NCBI RefSeq assembly: GCF_001436095.1
Contig: NZ_AYYK01000025.1
Location: 1-64,000, forward strand
Direction: 5' to 3'
From: Lapidilactobacillus dextrinicus DSM 20335
GTDB taxonomy: Bacteria > Bacillota > Bacilli > Lactobacillales > Lactobacillaceae
Length of the DNA stretch: 64,000 nt
Shown: positions 1-9,117 of the stretch, one piece after another
Position numbering within the stretch: the first letter of the stretch is position 1
Layout: each line of letters opens with the position of its first letter
Program-made: the position numbers and the translations under genes
The notes under the pieces: generated by a model
The model's database searches: none
Told to the model about the DNA's origin: nothing
Seen by the model: only the letters and a program-made list of their open reading frames with translations

Positions 1-46
1 TCCGAATAAATTTTACTTTTTTCGAAAGTGCTTTTATATATCTGTA

Positions 47-169
47 TCAAATTATAGCTTCAGTTCCATATTCACTTGCGTTATTTGCTGCGTCAACCAC
101 TTCATAATTTACATAGAAAAATGTTAATAAAATACTCATTATTGTAAAAAGTTTAGTTTCAAACTTCAT
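47..169 (-). CDS. Small putative secreted peptide (40 aa), possibly a truncated gene
   Basis: A 40-codon frame preceded by a G-rich Shine-Dalgarno-like run about nine bases before the ATG at 169. The product starts with a short basic segment and a hydrophobic stretch (residues about 7-20, LFTIMSILLTFFYV), then a polar tail ending EYGTEAII. This looks like a signal peptide or single membrane anchor followed by very little mature protein. The frame stays open after the TGA to the window edge, so this may be a longer secreted or membrane protein interrupted by a nonsense codon. It lies downstream of the polysaccharide polymerase gene in the same direction. Function unknown. Confidence 0.4.
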   Translation of the reverse strand: MKFETKLFTIMSILLTFFYVNYEVVDAANNASEYGTEAII

Positions 170-313
170 CTACTTTTATCCCCCGAAGTTTCAAATGTCA
201 GTTTTAAATATACTACTGCTTAAATTCAGCTAAAATATTAATACCTTACAAAGGTTAACTCAATCTTTTTTAAACTATAGACTGTAAAACGTAAATTGAT
301 AAAAGTATATTTA

Positions 314-1711
314 TTAATATTCAATGAAACTATTTAATTTCTTTTTAGGAGAATGTGAAACTAAATATCCCAAAAACAACCAAAATAAAAATGAGCATAC
401 ATCATTAGTGAAAAATATTACATTAACTAAAAAACTAAAACCAGTTAAAATAACAACTGATAAAAAATACAAATATTCTATTCTATGAGATACAGATAGA
501 CTAAATATTCCCTTTGAAAAAACCTGTTTAATTTTGCGTATAGCGAAGCTAATACAAGTTATTAATCCAGTAATACCAGTTGAAGTGAGTACATCAATCC
601 ACGCATTATGAGTCTTAAAACCTCTAGTTGCAATAAATCCGTTTGGAAAAGCATCTTTAGCATACAGTATCATATTACGAGGCGAGACACCGAACAACCA
701 CCGGCTCTCAAACAACTGAAATGCACTTTTCCAAATTGAAAATCTTAAATTCGAAATATCAGTACTCTGAGCAACATCATGCCTTGTTAAGGACACTTCA
801 TCAACAATTTTTTGTTTTGGAGTATTTGTAGAATCCTTAAATATTGCAAATAATTCAGGCACTCTTTGTAAATAATTTTTTAAAACTTCAATAATAAAAT
901 TTAAGCCAATAACAACTACTATTGCCGCAAGTAATGAGATCAACCATCGAAGAATTACATTTCGCTTTTGTAATTGTTTTATATTTAAAGTAAATAAAAA
1001 TGTACAAATTGCCGCTGCAATCATTCCAAGCAATACTGCTGACCTAGAACCTGTTAATATAATCAAAATCATTTGTATAACAATATTAATCCATAAAAAA
1101 ATACGATTTAAAATCAATGTCCGATTAATGAGACAGTACAAGCTAACAAGAACAACAATTAGGGCAATAACACCACCAAAATTGGGATCACCGTACAATC
1201 CAAATAAACGTGACTCTAAAAATCCAATTCGTACTCTTGTATTTAGATCCCCAGGCCTAAAATAACTATACTGAAATAGATACATTGCTAAAGAAAATAG
1301 TGATATCAAAAAGTAAGCATAAACTAAAGTTTTTAATATAATATTATAAAAATTCTTAGAAAGGCCTTCGTTACTACTAAATGCATATATAATTAAAAAA
1401 TAAATTGCCGACCAAATAATTGTTTTAATATTATTAGTAATTCCATATTTAAAATTCAATAAACTAGTTAGGAACATAATTATTAAAAATAATATTAAAA
1501 AAAGATCATATGAAATAACTGATTTGTTTCTTAATTGTTGAAAAAAGTTATATAAAATAATAACCGCTCCGAAAATTGCCAGCATCATAAAAGCTATTGA
1601 ATCAATAACTGATGGTAATAAGCTGTACACATTAATTGAACGTAAAATCAAAAAAGAAAATAATGCATATAAATATATTTCTACTAATTTATTTCCACTA
1701 ACCTTATTCAA
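314..1711 (-). CDS. wzy: Polysaccharide polymerase, O-antigen ligase/Wzy type
   Basis: A 465-residue multi-pass membrane protein with about ten to twelve hydrophobic segments. It has the layout of the Wzy_C/O-antigen ligase family: helices, a large external loop around residues 275-370, then more helices. In the loop, LRFSIWKSAFQLF and KTHNAWIDVL match the conserved region after which repeat units are joined at the outer face of the membrane. It overlaps the preceding glycosyltransferase gene by 8 bp, so the two are translationally coupled. It is the last large gene of the polysaccharide cluster as transcribed. Base composition is very AT-rich, typical of strain-specific wzy genes. A ligase role is the main alternative, but the Wzx neighbour favours polymerase. 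Confidence 0.8.
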   Translation of the reverse strand: MNKVSGNKLVEIYLYALFSFLILRSINVYSLLPSVIDSIAFMMLAIFGAVIILYNFFQQLRNKSVISYDLFLILFLIIMFLTSLLNFKYGITNNIKTIIWSAIYFLIIYAFSSNEGLSKNFYNIILKTLVYAYFLISLFSLAMYLFQYSYFRPGDLNTRVRIGFLESRLFGLYGDPNFGGVIALIVVLVSLYCLINRTLILNRIFLWINIVIQMILIILTGSRSAVLLGMIAAAICTFLFTLNIKQLQKRNVILRWLISLLAAIVVVIGLNFIIEVLKNYLQRVPELFAIFKDSTNTPKQKIVDEVSLTRHDVAQSTDISNLRFSIWKSAFQLFESRWLFGVSPRNMILYAKDAFPNGFIATRGFKTHNAWIDVLTSTGITGLITCISFAIRKIKQVFSKGIFSLSVSHRIEYLYFLSVVILTGFSFLVNVIFFTNDVCSFLFWLFLGYLVSHSPKKKLNSFIEY

Positions 1712-2867
1712 TGTAATCTGGTCTCCCTTGACTTATTGTTTCTTGTAACACTTTCTCCCAAATATCCATTATATGAGGAGTTTTAAAGTCTGAAAAACGT
1801 TGTAATGATTTTTTTTGAAAAAATAAACGTTGCTCAAAACTATTAATTAAGGTATTAATCTCTTGACTCATTTTATCGATATTTCCAACAGCTACTAATT
1901 TACCATAATTTCCATTAGATAATATTTCCTGTGCACCACTGTGATTAAAGCTTACAATAGGTAATCCAAAAGATAATGCTTCAATCATTACAAGCGGTAA
2001 CGCTTCAGTTCTTGATGTTGAAATAAATATCGAACTATTTTGATAATGTTTTATCAGTTCCCGCCCTATTTTTGGTCCAACAAAGACAATTTTATCTTCA
2101 ACTTGATATTTAATAATCAAATTATTTAGAGCATCAATTTCCTTCTCTGTACCCTGTCCAGCGACATGTATTTTCCAAGGATCCGGCAATTGCTGAGCAA
2201 CTTGACATAAGTAGTCTAATCCTTTCACTTGAACATTCAGTCGTGCGGTAAAAGATATCACTGGATTTTTTAGGCTCGATATGCCATGTTCTGGTAGAGA
2301 AATAGGATTATAGATTAACTGTGTTTCACTATATTGATGGTAGTACTGTACAGATTCTTTAGATAAACATATGATCTTGTCAGAACACTTTAGAGATTCA
2401 ATAAAATACTTACGGTAATTACGAGTTACATTTTTACAGTAATCTACAGATTCATGTAACCAACTTAATATTTTAAGATTCGGATTATTGCGTTTTAACG
2501 ACTTTGCAAATAAGGATACAGACTGATATGAGTTAAGAACTACAACATCAATTTTATTATTCTTGATTAAATTGTTAATTTTATGAATTTCTTGCGCAAC
2601 ATATTTTTCAGGATTAAAACTCCCTCTCAATATATAAGAAATACCTTTTAAAGTTTTTTGACATGCTAAAGAAATTTTCGAATGTTTAATTCCGACATAA
2701 TAATAATTCTTAATCGGGTAGATTTCTGAGGACTTATCTTTTTCATAAGCAATATAAATTACTGAATCTTTTTTCTCAAGTTCCTTACCGACGGTTGCCG
2801 CGACAATATTAGATCCTCCAAATCCATATTGTGGGGAAATAATTGCTATTTTCATCTTGTAGTCCAC
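1704..2867 (-). CDS. Glycosyltransferase family 4 (GT-B fold)
   Basis: A 387-residue soluble glycosyltransferase. The N-terminal domain begins MKIAIISPQYGFGGSN, a GT4 start with a Gly-rich acceptor-side loop. The C-terminal Glycos_transf_1 domain has VISFTARLNVQVKGLDYL and the EX7E-like donor motif in SRTEALPLVMIEALSFG (about residues 297-313). It probably adds one sugar to the lipid-linked repeat unit on the cytoplasmic face. The first M of the track frame is followed three residues later by a second Met (MDYKMKIAII); the overlap with the flippase gene makes either usable. It overlaps wzx by 16 bp and wzy by 8 bp. Donor and acceptor sugars cannot be read from the sequence. Confidence 0.85.
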   Translation of the reverse strand: MDYKMKIAIISPQYGFGGSNIVAATVGKELEKKDSVIYIAYEKDKSSEIYPIKNYYYVGIKHSKISLACQKTLKGISYILRGSFNPEKYVAQEIHKINNLIKNNKIDVVVLNSYQSVSLFAKSLKRNNPNLKILSWLHESVDYCKNVTRNYRKYFIESLKCSDKIICLSKESVQYYHQYSETQLIYNPISLPEHGISSLKNPVISFTARLNVQVKGLDYLCQVAQQLPDPWKIHVAGQGTEKEIDALNNLIIKYQVEDKIVFVGPKIGRELIKHYQNSSIFISTSRTEALPLVMIEALSFGLPIVSFNHSGAQEILSNGNYGKLVAVGNIDKMSQEINTLINSFEQRLFFQKKSLQRFSDFKTPHIMDIWEKVLQETISQGRPDYIE

Positions 2868-4402
2868 CTTCTAGCTAAGCCCTTCAAAATATCTCTTAAA
2901 TATTTAAATTCATCTCGTTTATGATATAAAAGCAAATAAATACATCCAGAAAACATTACAGTGCTCATTCCAATTAATAATAATTGTAAAATTCCATCAA
3001 CCTTAACAGACTGAATTAAAAAGGTAACAAAAAGATAGACAGCAATTGACGATATAATTAATTGAAAAAGACTCTGCATAAATAATTTTATAAATTCAAT
3101 GAAATTTTTCCCTAATGCATATTTATATATCACAAATGCTTCATACCATATTACAAAACCTAACGAGGACGCAATGGTTCCAATCAAGACTCCATTAATC
3201 CCCAACTTAAATACACCCAGTAACACTAATGATACGCTTAAGTTTATAATTGCTTCTATTATAGGTTTTTTTCTTTGATACCAAAAAAGCCCATAAGATT
3301 CGATGAAAGCAAAACTTGTATTTCGATAAACTTGAATTGCATAGTTAAAAACAATCAGTACTACAGTAGATAGTGGTAAGGTAAATCTTCCCCCAATCCA
3401 CCAAGATATAAATGGATTGATCATTGTAAGTAGTAATATAGCAGAAAAGAATATCAACGTGTGATTAATAAAAAAATGACGATGAAATAATCGGTTACCA
3501 GCATCTCTATCACTAGTTATTGCATAATTACCAATACTTGCCGTAATAGAATTTGTCACTTGTTTACATAAATTTTGTACACTATTAATAATTAGAGTAT
3601 AGTTTGAGTAGATACCCACTGCTGATAAATTTAAAAATAACGAAATTAATATGTTATCAGTTCCCATAACAATAACTCCGCCAACTTTAGAAGAAAAATT
3701 TCCAATTACATTTCTCTTTATTTCAGTTACAGTATCCGCATCTAATTTAACAATATTTTTTTCTGATAAGTATGGATAATTTTTATCAACAATTTTGGAT
3801 ATAACGATATTACTAATAATCGTAAATATAATTTGAATGAGTAAATATATCACAAAGTTTGATGTCAAAATTAAGAAAATGATTTGAATTATATTGCTTA
3901 TCACTAAAAAGATAAAGTCATTTAATGAAACTATATATGCTCGTTGGTCAGCGGATATTAAAGATCTTTTATAAGTAAAAAAGTAACTGACAACTGAGTT
4001 AAGTAAAAATAAAATATAAATTAAATATAAATTAGGAAAATGTGCATGATTATTAATGATAAGATTTAAGAAAGGAACAACCATTAGGCCAACTATACCA
4101 ATCAATATTCCAATTATTTCATATGCCTTTTTGTATAGTATCATTAATGATTTAATTTTCTCGTGATCGTTGTTAAGTAGTGGTTTATAAAGTGAAAATA
4201 TAATTGATGTTCCAATTCCTAACTCTGCAACAGATAATAAACTTAAAATATTGGTAAAAAGACCATTTAAACCTAGATATTCATTTCCAAGATATTTAAT
4301 AAAAAAACTTCTGGCGATAAATTGAAGTACCAATCTAAAAATATAAATCGCTGTTGAAATACCAGAATTCATGAATGAATATTCTAGTCTACTTTTCTTC
4401 AT
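2852..4402 (-). CDS. wzx: Polysaccharide flippase, Wzx/PST (MATE/MOP) family
   Basis: A 516-residue protein with about twelve to fourteen membrane segments, the normal size for Wzx. The N-terminus IYIFRLVLQFIARSFFIKYLG followed by EYLGLNGLFTNILSLLSVAELGIG is the family signature. It should move the undecaprenyl-linked repeat unit across the membrane for Wzy. A good ribosome site (AAGGAG, five bases before ATG) fixes the start at 4402. A 243-bp noncoding gap with a promoter precedes it, so the flippase, GT4 and polymerase form a separately promoted, AT-rich sub-operon. Confidence 0.87.
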   Translation of the reverse strand: MKKSRLEYSFMNSGISTAIYIFRLVLQFIARSFFIKYLGNEYLGLNGLFTNILSLLSVAELGIGTSIIFSLYKPLLNNDHEKIKSLMILYKKAYEIIGILIGIVGLMVVPFLNLIINNHAHFPNLYLIYILFLLNSVVSYFFTYKRSLISADQRAYIVSLNDFIFLVISNIIQIIFLILTSNFVIYLLIQIIFTIISNIVISKIVDKNYPYLSEKNIVKLDADTVTEIKRNVIGNFSSKVGGVIVMGTDNILISLFLNLSAVGIYSNYTLIINSVQNLCKQVTNSITASIGNYAITSDRDAGNRLFHRHFFINHTLIFFSAILLLTMINPFISWWIGGRFTLPLSTVVLIVFNYAIQVYRNTSFAFIESYGLFWYQRKKPIIEAIINLSVSLVLLGVFKLGINGVLIGTIASSLGFVIWYEAFVIYKYALGKNFIEFIKLFMQSLFQLIISSIAVYLFVTFLIQSVKVDGILQLLLIGMSTVMFSGCIYLLLYHKRDEFKYLRDILKGLARRWTTR

Positions 4403-4540
4403 ACTAACTCCTTAATAATTATTTCGTCATCTAAATTTATTCAACGTATATGAATTTTTCATTAATCAAATTTTTATACATAAAAGCAAACCAATATAAT
4501 ATAAATCCACTAAAACAACGTCAAATTTTCAACCATTACA

Positions 4541-4571
4541 ATTATATATTCTAATCGTTTTAATTAGACAA
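4541..4571 (-). promoter_or_regulatory. Internal cluster promoter upstream of wzx
   Basis: On the minus strand TTGTCT (4571-4566) is followed after 17 bases by TATATA (4548-4543), overlapping a TATAAT shifted by two bases. It lies in the 243-bp gap between the GT2 gene and wzx, an otherwise empty AT-rich stretch, and would transcribe wzx-GT4-wzy independently of the main cluster promoter. Confidence 0.5.
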
Positions 4572-4645
4572 CAAAATACAAGATTACAATATATAAGTAT
4601 ATTTTTGTCTATCTAAGATTTCTTTCCTATACTTTTCGCTCCCAA

Positions 4646-5623
4646 CTACTTATTTGACTTTGTTATAAAACTGCTTTGAAGTTGCACAAAAAATTTATAA
4701 CATTTAATATTAAACATTAATCCTGTTAAGGCAACTTTCCGACTCTTTGTAAAAATAGGATTTTTCAAAATAAATTTATAGTTATGTCGTAAATAGCAAA
4801 TAATCTCACGAGTTTCTGGAACTTCATTTTCCATATTACTTTTAACGATTTTATCTAACACTAAAAAATTAGCAAAGCACACACGTTGATGAGCGGCAAT
4901 ATCCAAATCTTTTGTTCTACTCTGGACCTTAATTTCGTTATTCTCCCATGCCGTAATATATGCTAAATGTTTCCGTGAAAAAGACTGACTAGTTATACTA
5001 TCATCACGATGATAATAATAATATTTTTGCGTAGAATCAATGACAACTTTCCTACATTTATCTAGTATATCGACAATAATAATGGAATCTTCATGATAAT
5101 TACCAACCGAATACCTTAAACTATTAAAAATTTTTCGCTTGTATAATTTATTAACAGCATGATCAGAAATTACGTTACCGTGGAAAATAATTTCAAGTGC
5201 ACGATTTGCATCAACAACCAAGTAAATATTTTTCTTTTTCTTAGGTTGTTTCCCCTCATATACATGATAAATACCACAAATAGCTAAATCAGCGTTTTCT
5301 TTAGTAATGTCTCGATATAGTAACTCATACATATCAGGCGCAATATAATCATCGCTATCAACAAATCCAAGATACTCACCTTGTGCAACATCAATACCAG
5401 CATTTCTTGCGTCACTCAAACCACCATTCTTTTTATGAATAACTTTGACACGCACATCTTGCTTGGCATATTGATCACACATCTCTGGACCACGATCTGT
5501 TGAACCGTCGTCTACCAAGATTAGTTCAAAATCAGTAAACGTTTGTACTAAAATCGAGTTAACACATTTTTCAAGATATTTTTCAACTTGATAAACAGGA
5601 ACAATTATACTTATTTTAGGCAT
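4646..5623 (-). CDS. Glycosyltransferase family 2
   Basis: A 325-residue GT-A fold enzyme. It opens with PKISIIVPVYQVEKYLEKCVNSILVQT in the usual GT2 way, then has LILVDDGSTDRG (first nucleotide-binding Asp pair), KNGGLSDARNAG and LGFVDSDDYI, where the DxD motif binds the metal and sugar nucleotide (about residues 85-92). The C-terminal 200 residues are less conserved and resemble capsule glycosyltransferases of lactobacilli and streptococci. The stop lies just left of the internal promoter gap, and its start overlaps the SDR gene by 8 bp. Sugar specificity is unknown. Confidence 0.88.
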   Translation of the reverse strand: MPKISIIVPVYQVEKYLEKCVNSILVQTFTDFELILVDDGSTDRGPEMCDQYAKQDVRVKVIHKKNGGLSDARNAGIDVAQGEYLGFVDSDDYIAPDMYELLYRDITKENADLAICGIYHVYEGKQPKKKKNIYLVVDANRALEIIFHGNVISDHAVNKLYKRKIFNSLRYSVGNYHEDSIIIVDILDKCRKVVIDSTQKYYYYHRDDSITSQSFSRKHLAYITAWENNEIKVQSRTKDLDIAAHQRVCFANFLVLDKIVKSNMENEVPETREIICYLRHNYKFILKNPIFTKSRKVALTGLMFNIKCYKFFVQLQSSFITKSNK

Positions 5624-6680
5624 TCTCTTTTAATTCATCCTTTAAAATCTGAACTGTATGGTCTAACGCAGTTGATATGTCAAAAATTGACCGCCAACCT
5701 AATTGATTAAGCTTCTTCGTATCTAAAATGGCTGTTGTTGCTTTAGAAAATCCAGCAGCTTCAGTAGCATCAGGTAAATCAAAAACAACTTGTTTGTCAT
5801 TCATTGCTGCTAACTCACCAGCCAAATCTTTTAGATGCAAATCAAATTGCTCACTACCAATGTTATAAGCAGCTCCATTCTCACCCTTAACTAGAATAAA
5901 TAGCAATGCTGATACAATATCAGCAACATAACCATATGAATAATATTGCGTGCCCTCACTTTTTAAAACAATATCTTCATTATGAACAGCTTTTAAAATG
6001 AACTGTGATGAGGCTTTAGAATCGTCTAATTTCATTGTTGGCCCAAAAGTACGGCAAATTCTTGGTATAACAACATCTAACCCATATTTAGCAATATAGG
6101 CTTGACATAAGGACTCACTAACCCGTTTACCTTCAGGATAACCGGCACGTAACGTATTGCAATCAATATAACCACAATAATTTTCACTAAACTTATCGAT
6201 ATCGCCACGATTTTCACCATAGATCTCAACACTAGACAAGAATAGAACGCGTTTAGTTTTAACCTTGGCTGCGTGTTCCAACACTTGTTCAGTACCCTTA
6301 AGGTTAGTCATGATTGTGCCAATTGGATCAGTAGCATAAGCACGTGGGTGAGTATTGCTAGCACCGTGAAAAATATAATCCACTTGTAAATTATCTGGTA
6401 ACGGTTGGGTGACATCAGCAACCACTAACTGAAAATTATTATCATTCAAATAACTTCCAAAGCGATCTTTTAAGTGCTGCTCGCTGCGACCCATTGCATA
6501 AACTTGGATCGGTGTGTCAGTTAGTTGATTTCGTTGCATCAATACATCAACTAGAAAAGAACCAATCATTCCCGAAGCACCAATAATCAAAAAAGAATGG
6601 CCATCAATCTGAGACCAATCTTTTTGAGCATTAATAACTCGTTGTAAATCGGAACGATAAATATCATTATCAATTAACAT
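5616..6680 (-). CDS. NAD(P)-dependent SDR epimerase/dehydratase or reductase of nucleotide-sugar/polyol synthesis
   Basis: A 354-residue extended SDR. The Rossmann motif is GASGMIG (about residues 34-40), the catalytic Ser sits in LFLSSVEIYGE and the Tyr-Lys pair in AGYPEGKR (YxxxK). It ends with the usual C-terminal substrate domain. It sits 10 bp downstream of the cytidylyltransferase gene and next to licD. In pneumococcal capsule loci, IspD-like cytidylyltransferases pair with dedicated reductases to make CDP-polyols (CDP-arabinitol, CDP-mannitol). I infer a similar partnership here; a conventional nucleotide-sugar epimerase or decarboxylase is the alternative. Confidence 0.7.
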   Translation of the reverse strand: MLIDNDIYRSDLQRVINAQKDWSQIDGHSFLIIGASGMIGSFLVDVLMQRNQLTDTPIQVYAMGRSEQHLKDRFGSYLNDNNFQLVVADVTQPLPDNLQVDYIFHGASNTHPRAYATDPIGTIMTNLKGTEQVLEHAAKVKTKRVLFLSSVEIYGENRGDIDKFSENYCGYIDCNTLRAGYPEGKRVSESLCQAYIAKYGLDVVIPRICRTFGPTMKLDDSKASSQFILKAVHNEDIVLKSEGTQYYSYGYVADIVSALLFILVKGENGAAYNIGSEQFDLHLKDLAGELAAMNDKQVVFDLPDATEAAGFSKATTAILDTKKLNQLGWRSIFDISTALDHTVQILKDELKENA

Positions 6681-6690
6681 TGAGCATCGC

Positions 6691-7392
6691 CTATTCTTTC
6701 ATCTTAAGGTATGCCTTGAACAAGGCTAAGTCATCTGTATTCGTTAATTTAATATTCTTATCTGAACCTGCAGCAAAGTGTAATGTTTCGCCTAGATCAA
6801 CCATCATCGTATTGGTATAAGAAGAATCAGTCATCCCAACATTATCGGCAATGGCCTTATTATAGCCCCATAACAAACGACCATATTTATATGCTTGCGG
6901 TGTCCCTACACGACGTAAAATCGTTCGATCGATATATTGTTGGGTTGTATCTTCAGTCTTCTTAACAAAAATCTGTTCATTGTAAGGTAATGAAGTTACG
7001 GCGTTACCATATTGTTCACATTTAACAATCACGTCAGATAAAACTAATTCATCAACTAATGGACGAATACCATCGTGAATAATAACAGTTTCATCATCGT
7101 CACAGTAATCTTTTAAGAATTGAACACCATTGTTAATAGATTCTTGGCCTTTGCTCCCACCGGCAATCACCCATTTCACTTTAGAAATATTATATTCTTT
7201 GATGTAAGCCCACATGGTATCAATCCAGCCCTCTTTACAAACGACTAAAATTTGATCAACCTTAGGATGTTTTTGAAACGATTCCAATGTATAGATGATT
7301 ACTGGTTTTTCATTGACGAGAATAAATTGCTTAGGAATATCCATCCCCATACGTTTACCAACACCGCCGGCGATAATTAATGCTGTTGCCAT
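6691..7392 (-). CDS. IspD/TarI-like cytidylyltransferase (probably CDP-ribitol or other CDP-polyol synthase)
   Basis: A 233-residue IspD-family nucleotidyltransferase. The CTP-binding loop is ALIIAGGVGKRMG with PKQF following, then VIIHDGIRPLVDE and a C-terminal NTDDLALFKAYL. In IspD proper these motifs serve the MEP isoprenoid route. Lactobacilli make isoprenoids through mevalonate, so an IspD homologue inside a polysaccharide cluster is better read as a TarI/Bcs1-type enzyme activating a polyol phosphate with CTP. It abuts licD directly (stop and start adjacent), whose product family uses CDP-activated phospho-alcohols. The substrate (ribitol-, arabinitol- or another polyol phosphate) cannot be told from sequence alone. 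Confidence 0.8.
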   Translation of the reverse strand: MATALIIAGGVGKRMGMDIPKQFILVNEKPVIIYTLESFQKHPKVDQILVVCKEGWIDTMWAYIKEYNISKVKWVIAGGSKGQESINNGVQFLKDYCDDDETVIIHDGIRPLVDELVLSDVIVKCEQYGNAVTSLPYNEQIFVKKTEDTTQQYIDRTILRRVGTPQAYKYGRLLWGYNKAIADNVGMTDSSYTNTMMVDLGETLHFAAGSDKNIKLTNTDDLALFKAYLKMKE

Positions 7393-8262
7393 TTACTTTT
7401 CCTCTTTTCTTAAGTAATAACGTCCCCGATATTCTTGATAAGAATGATTCGGGTCAATAAATACTGCATCATGATGTGGAACTTGATCTTTTACTTCAGG
7501 ACGTTGCATATAATTACCAAAAACTTGATTTAAATAATGATCATAGCCAATTGGTAATGGTAATTCCGTATCTTCAAACGTTAATTCGACAGCGCTAGCA
7601 AAATCAGAGCGTTTGTATAAATTTCCCATATACTTCGGACCAACACATAGCTCTGTAACCAGCGACGAATCAGTTTTATTATACTTAGTCATCTGACGCT
7701 CCGCAAATCGCCAAACTTTGTAACGACTTGATTTGCTTCTAAATAAACCTAGCAAAAAACGACTACCAATTGAAATCAAACCACCATGGGATTCAGGAAC
7801 AACTTGTTCACAAAACAAAGCATAGATTAAAGCCCAAAACTTTTGGATTTTTTGTTTACTTACTGATTCTGGTGCAATGTCCAGTGGAAAAATATCAACC
7901 GTAATTCCATGAACGATATCAAGATCTTGTTGGTAAGTCTTAATGAAGGTTGTCTCACGATCACGAATTGTCATGAAATTATTGTGATTAACAAAATGTT
8001 CCGCGGCTTTTTCCACAACATATTCATGAACTGGCGGATTTTTTTGCCAAAGTTGATAAAACTTTTCATAATCAGCTCTAGGCATGAAAAAATCCAAGTC
8101 ATCATCCCAGGGAACAAAGCCCTTCTCACGGACAGCCCCAATTGCGCCACCACCACAAAGACAGCAAAGTAAATCGTGTTGCTTACAAAAGGAGGCAATG
8201 GAACTAGCTATTCGCAAAGTTCTTTTTTGTACCTTATATAACTGTTTATCTTGACTATACAA
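7393..8262 (-). CDS. LicD-family phosphotransferase
   Basis: A LicD/nucleotidyltransferase-fold enzyme of about 289 residues. The motif GGGAIGAVREKGFVPWDDDLD carries the paired acidic residues that hold metal, as in LicD and fukutin proteins. These transfer phosphocholine or polyol phosphate from a CDP donor to a glycan. The longer frame runs to 8307 and would overlap the neighbour by 31 bp. AGGAG lies eight bases before an in-frame TTG at 8262, so I place the start there, leaving a 14-bp gap. With the adjacent cytidylyltransferase and SDR genes it should decorate the repeat unit with a phospho-polyol. Confidence 0.82.
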   Translation of the reverse strand: MYSQDKQLYKVQKRTLRIASSIASFCKQHDLLCCLCGGGAIGAVREKGFVPWDDDLDFFMPRADYEKFYQLWQKNPPVHEYVVEKAAEHFVNHNNFMTIRDRETTFIKTYQQDLDIVHGITVDIFPLDIAPESVSKQKIQKFWALIYALFCEQVVPESHGGLISIGSRFLLGLFRSKSSRYKVWRFAERQMTKYNKTDSSLVTELCVGPKYMGNLYKRSDFASAVELTFEDTELPLPIGYDHYLNQVFGNYMQRPEVKDQVPHHDAVFIDPNHSYQEYRGRYYLRKEEK

Positions 8263-8276
8263 ATCGATCGCTCCTA

Positions 8277-9098
8277 CTAATTTCTCAACTTTGTTTCGTA
8301 GAACCATTGACGTAATTTATTTGGCAAGAGACTGATAATAATGTGAACACTTTCAACAAAAATAAAGTCAACAGGTGTACTCAACCCAGCACGACAAATA
8401 TAATATCGTCCTCGAACGCCATCTTTTAAATATTTCCACCCACCACGACGTCGATACATATTAGTACCTGTACGTGCAAAAACTAAATTTTTAGGTATAT
8501 TATAAGATTTATTTCCGCTCTTTAGCATTCGCGCCCATAAATAATAGTCCTCAAATCCATTCATCGTAAGATAATTGCCGGCATCAATAACCCGACTCTT
8601 CTTAAACATAACAGACATATGATTAAACGGATTGCGTTTTCGTGAATAGTAACGAATTTCCTCATTAGTTTCTGGAACATTTCGATGTCCTAATACATTA
8701 TCGATTGAACCGGTAAACTCGGTGATATTACCACCACAAATTGATAAATTAGAATCGTCAATAAATTGCTGGACCTGCATTTTAAGCCTTGAGGTAACCA
8801 TAATGTCATCAGTATCCATTCGTGCGATAAGTTCATTTTTGCAAGCATTAACACCAATTGCTAGTGAAATACCAAGTCCCTTATTGCTTTTTTGAGGTAA
8901 AATTCGAAACAAATCAGGCTTTTTAAGCATAAAATCATTGAGCACATTCTGTAAATCTGCTGTAATGGGACCGTCTAATATAATAACAATTTCTTGTGGT
9001 AATAAGGTCTGGGACAAAATACTATTGAGCGATTCACGAAGAAATTTAGGATTTTCTTTTTTGTATAGCGACATTAAAACGCTAATATTAGTATTCAT
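8277..9098 (-). CDS. Glycosyltransferase family 2
   Basis: A 273-residue GT-A enzyme beginning NTNISVLMSLYKKENPKFLR. It has EIVIILDGPIT for the nucleotide site and LIARMDTDDIM as the DxD motif (about residues 91-101), plus the GGNITEF and NPFNHMSVMFKKS segments common in capsular GT2 proteins. It follows the priming transferase by 19 bp, so it may add the second sugar of the repeat unit; that order is inferred from gene position only. There is a GGAG 13 bases before the ATG, which is loose spacing. Confidence 0.86.
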   Translation of the reverse strand: MNTNISVLMSLYKKENPKFLRESLNSILSQTLLPQEIVIILDGPITADLQNVLNDFMLKKPDLFRILPQKSNKGLGISLAIGVNACKNELIARMDTDDIMVTSRLKMQVQQFIDDSNLSICGGNITEFTGSIDNVLGHRNVPETNEEIRYYSRKRNPFNHMSVMFKKSRVIDAGNYLTMNGFEDYYLWARMLKSGNKSYNIPKNLVFARTGTNMYRRRGGWKYLKDGVRGRYYICRAGLSTPVDFIFVESVHIIISLLPNKLRQWFYETKLRN

Positions 9099-9117
9099 GC
9101 CTATTGCTCGTCTCCGA

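Noticed and set aside
6691-7392. IspD as an isoprenoid (MEP) enzyme
   Set aside because: Cluster context and the mevalonate route of lactobacilli favour a CDP-polyol role.
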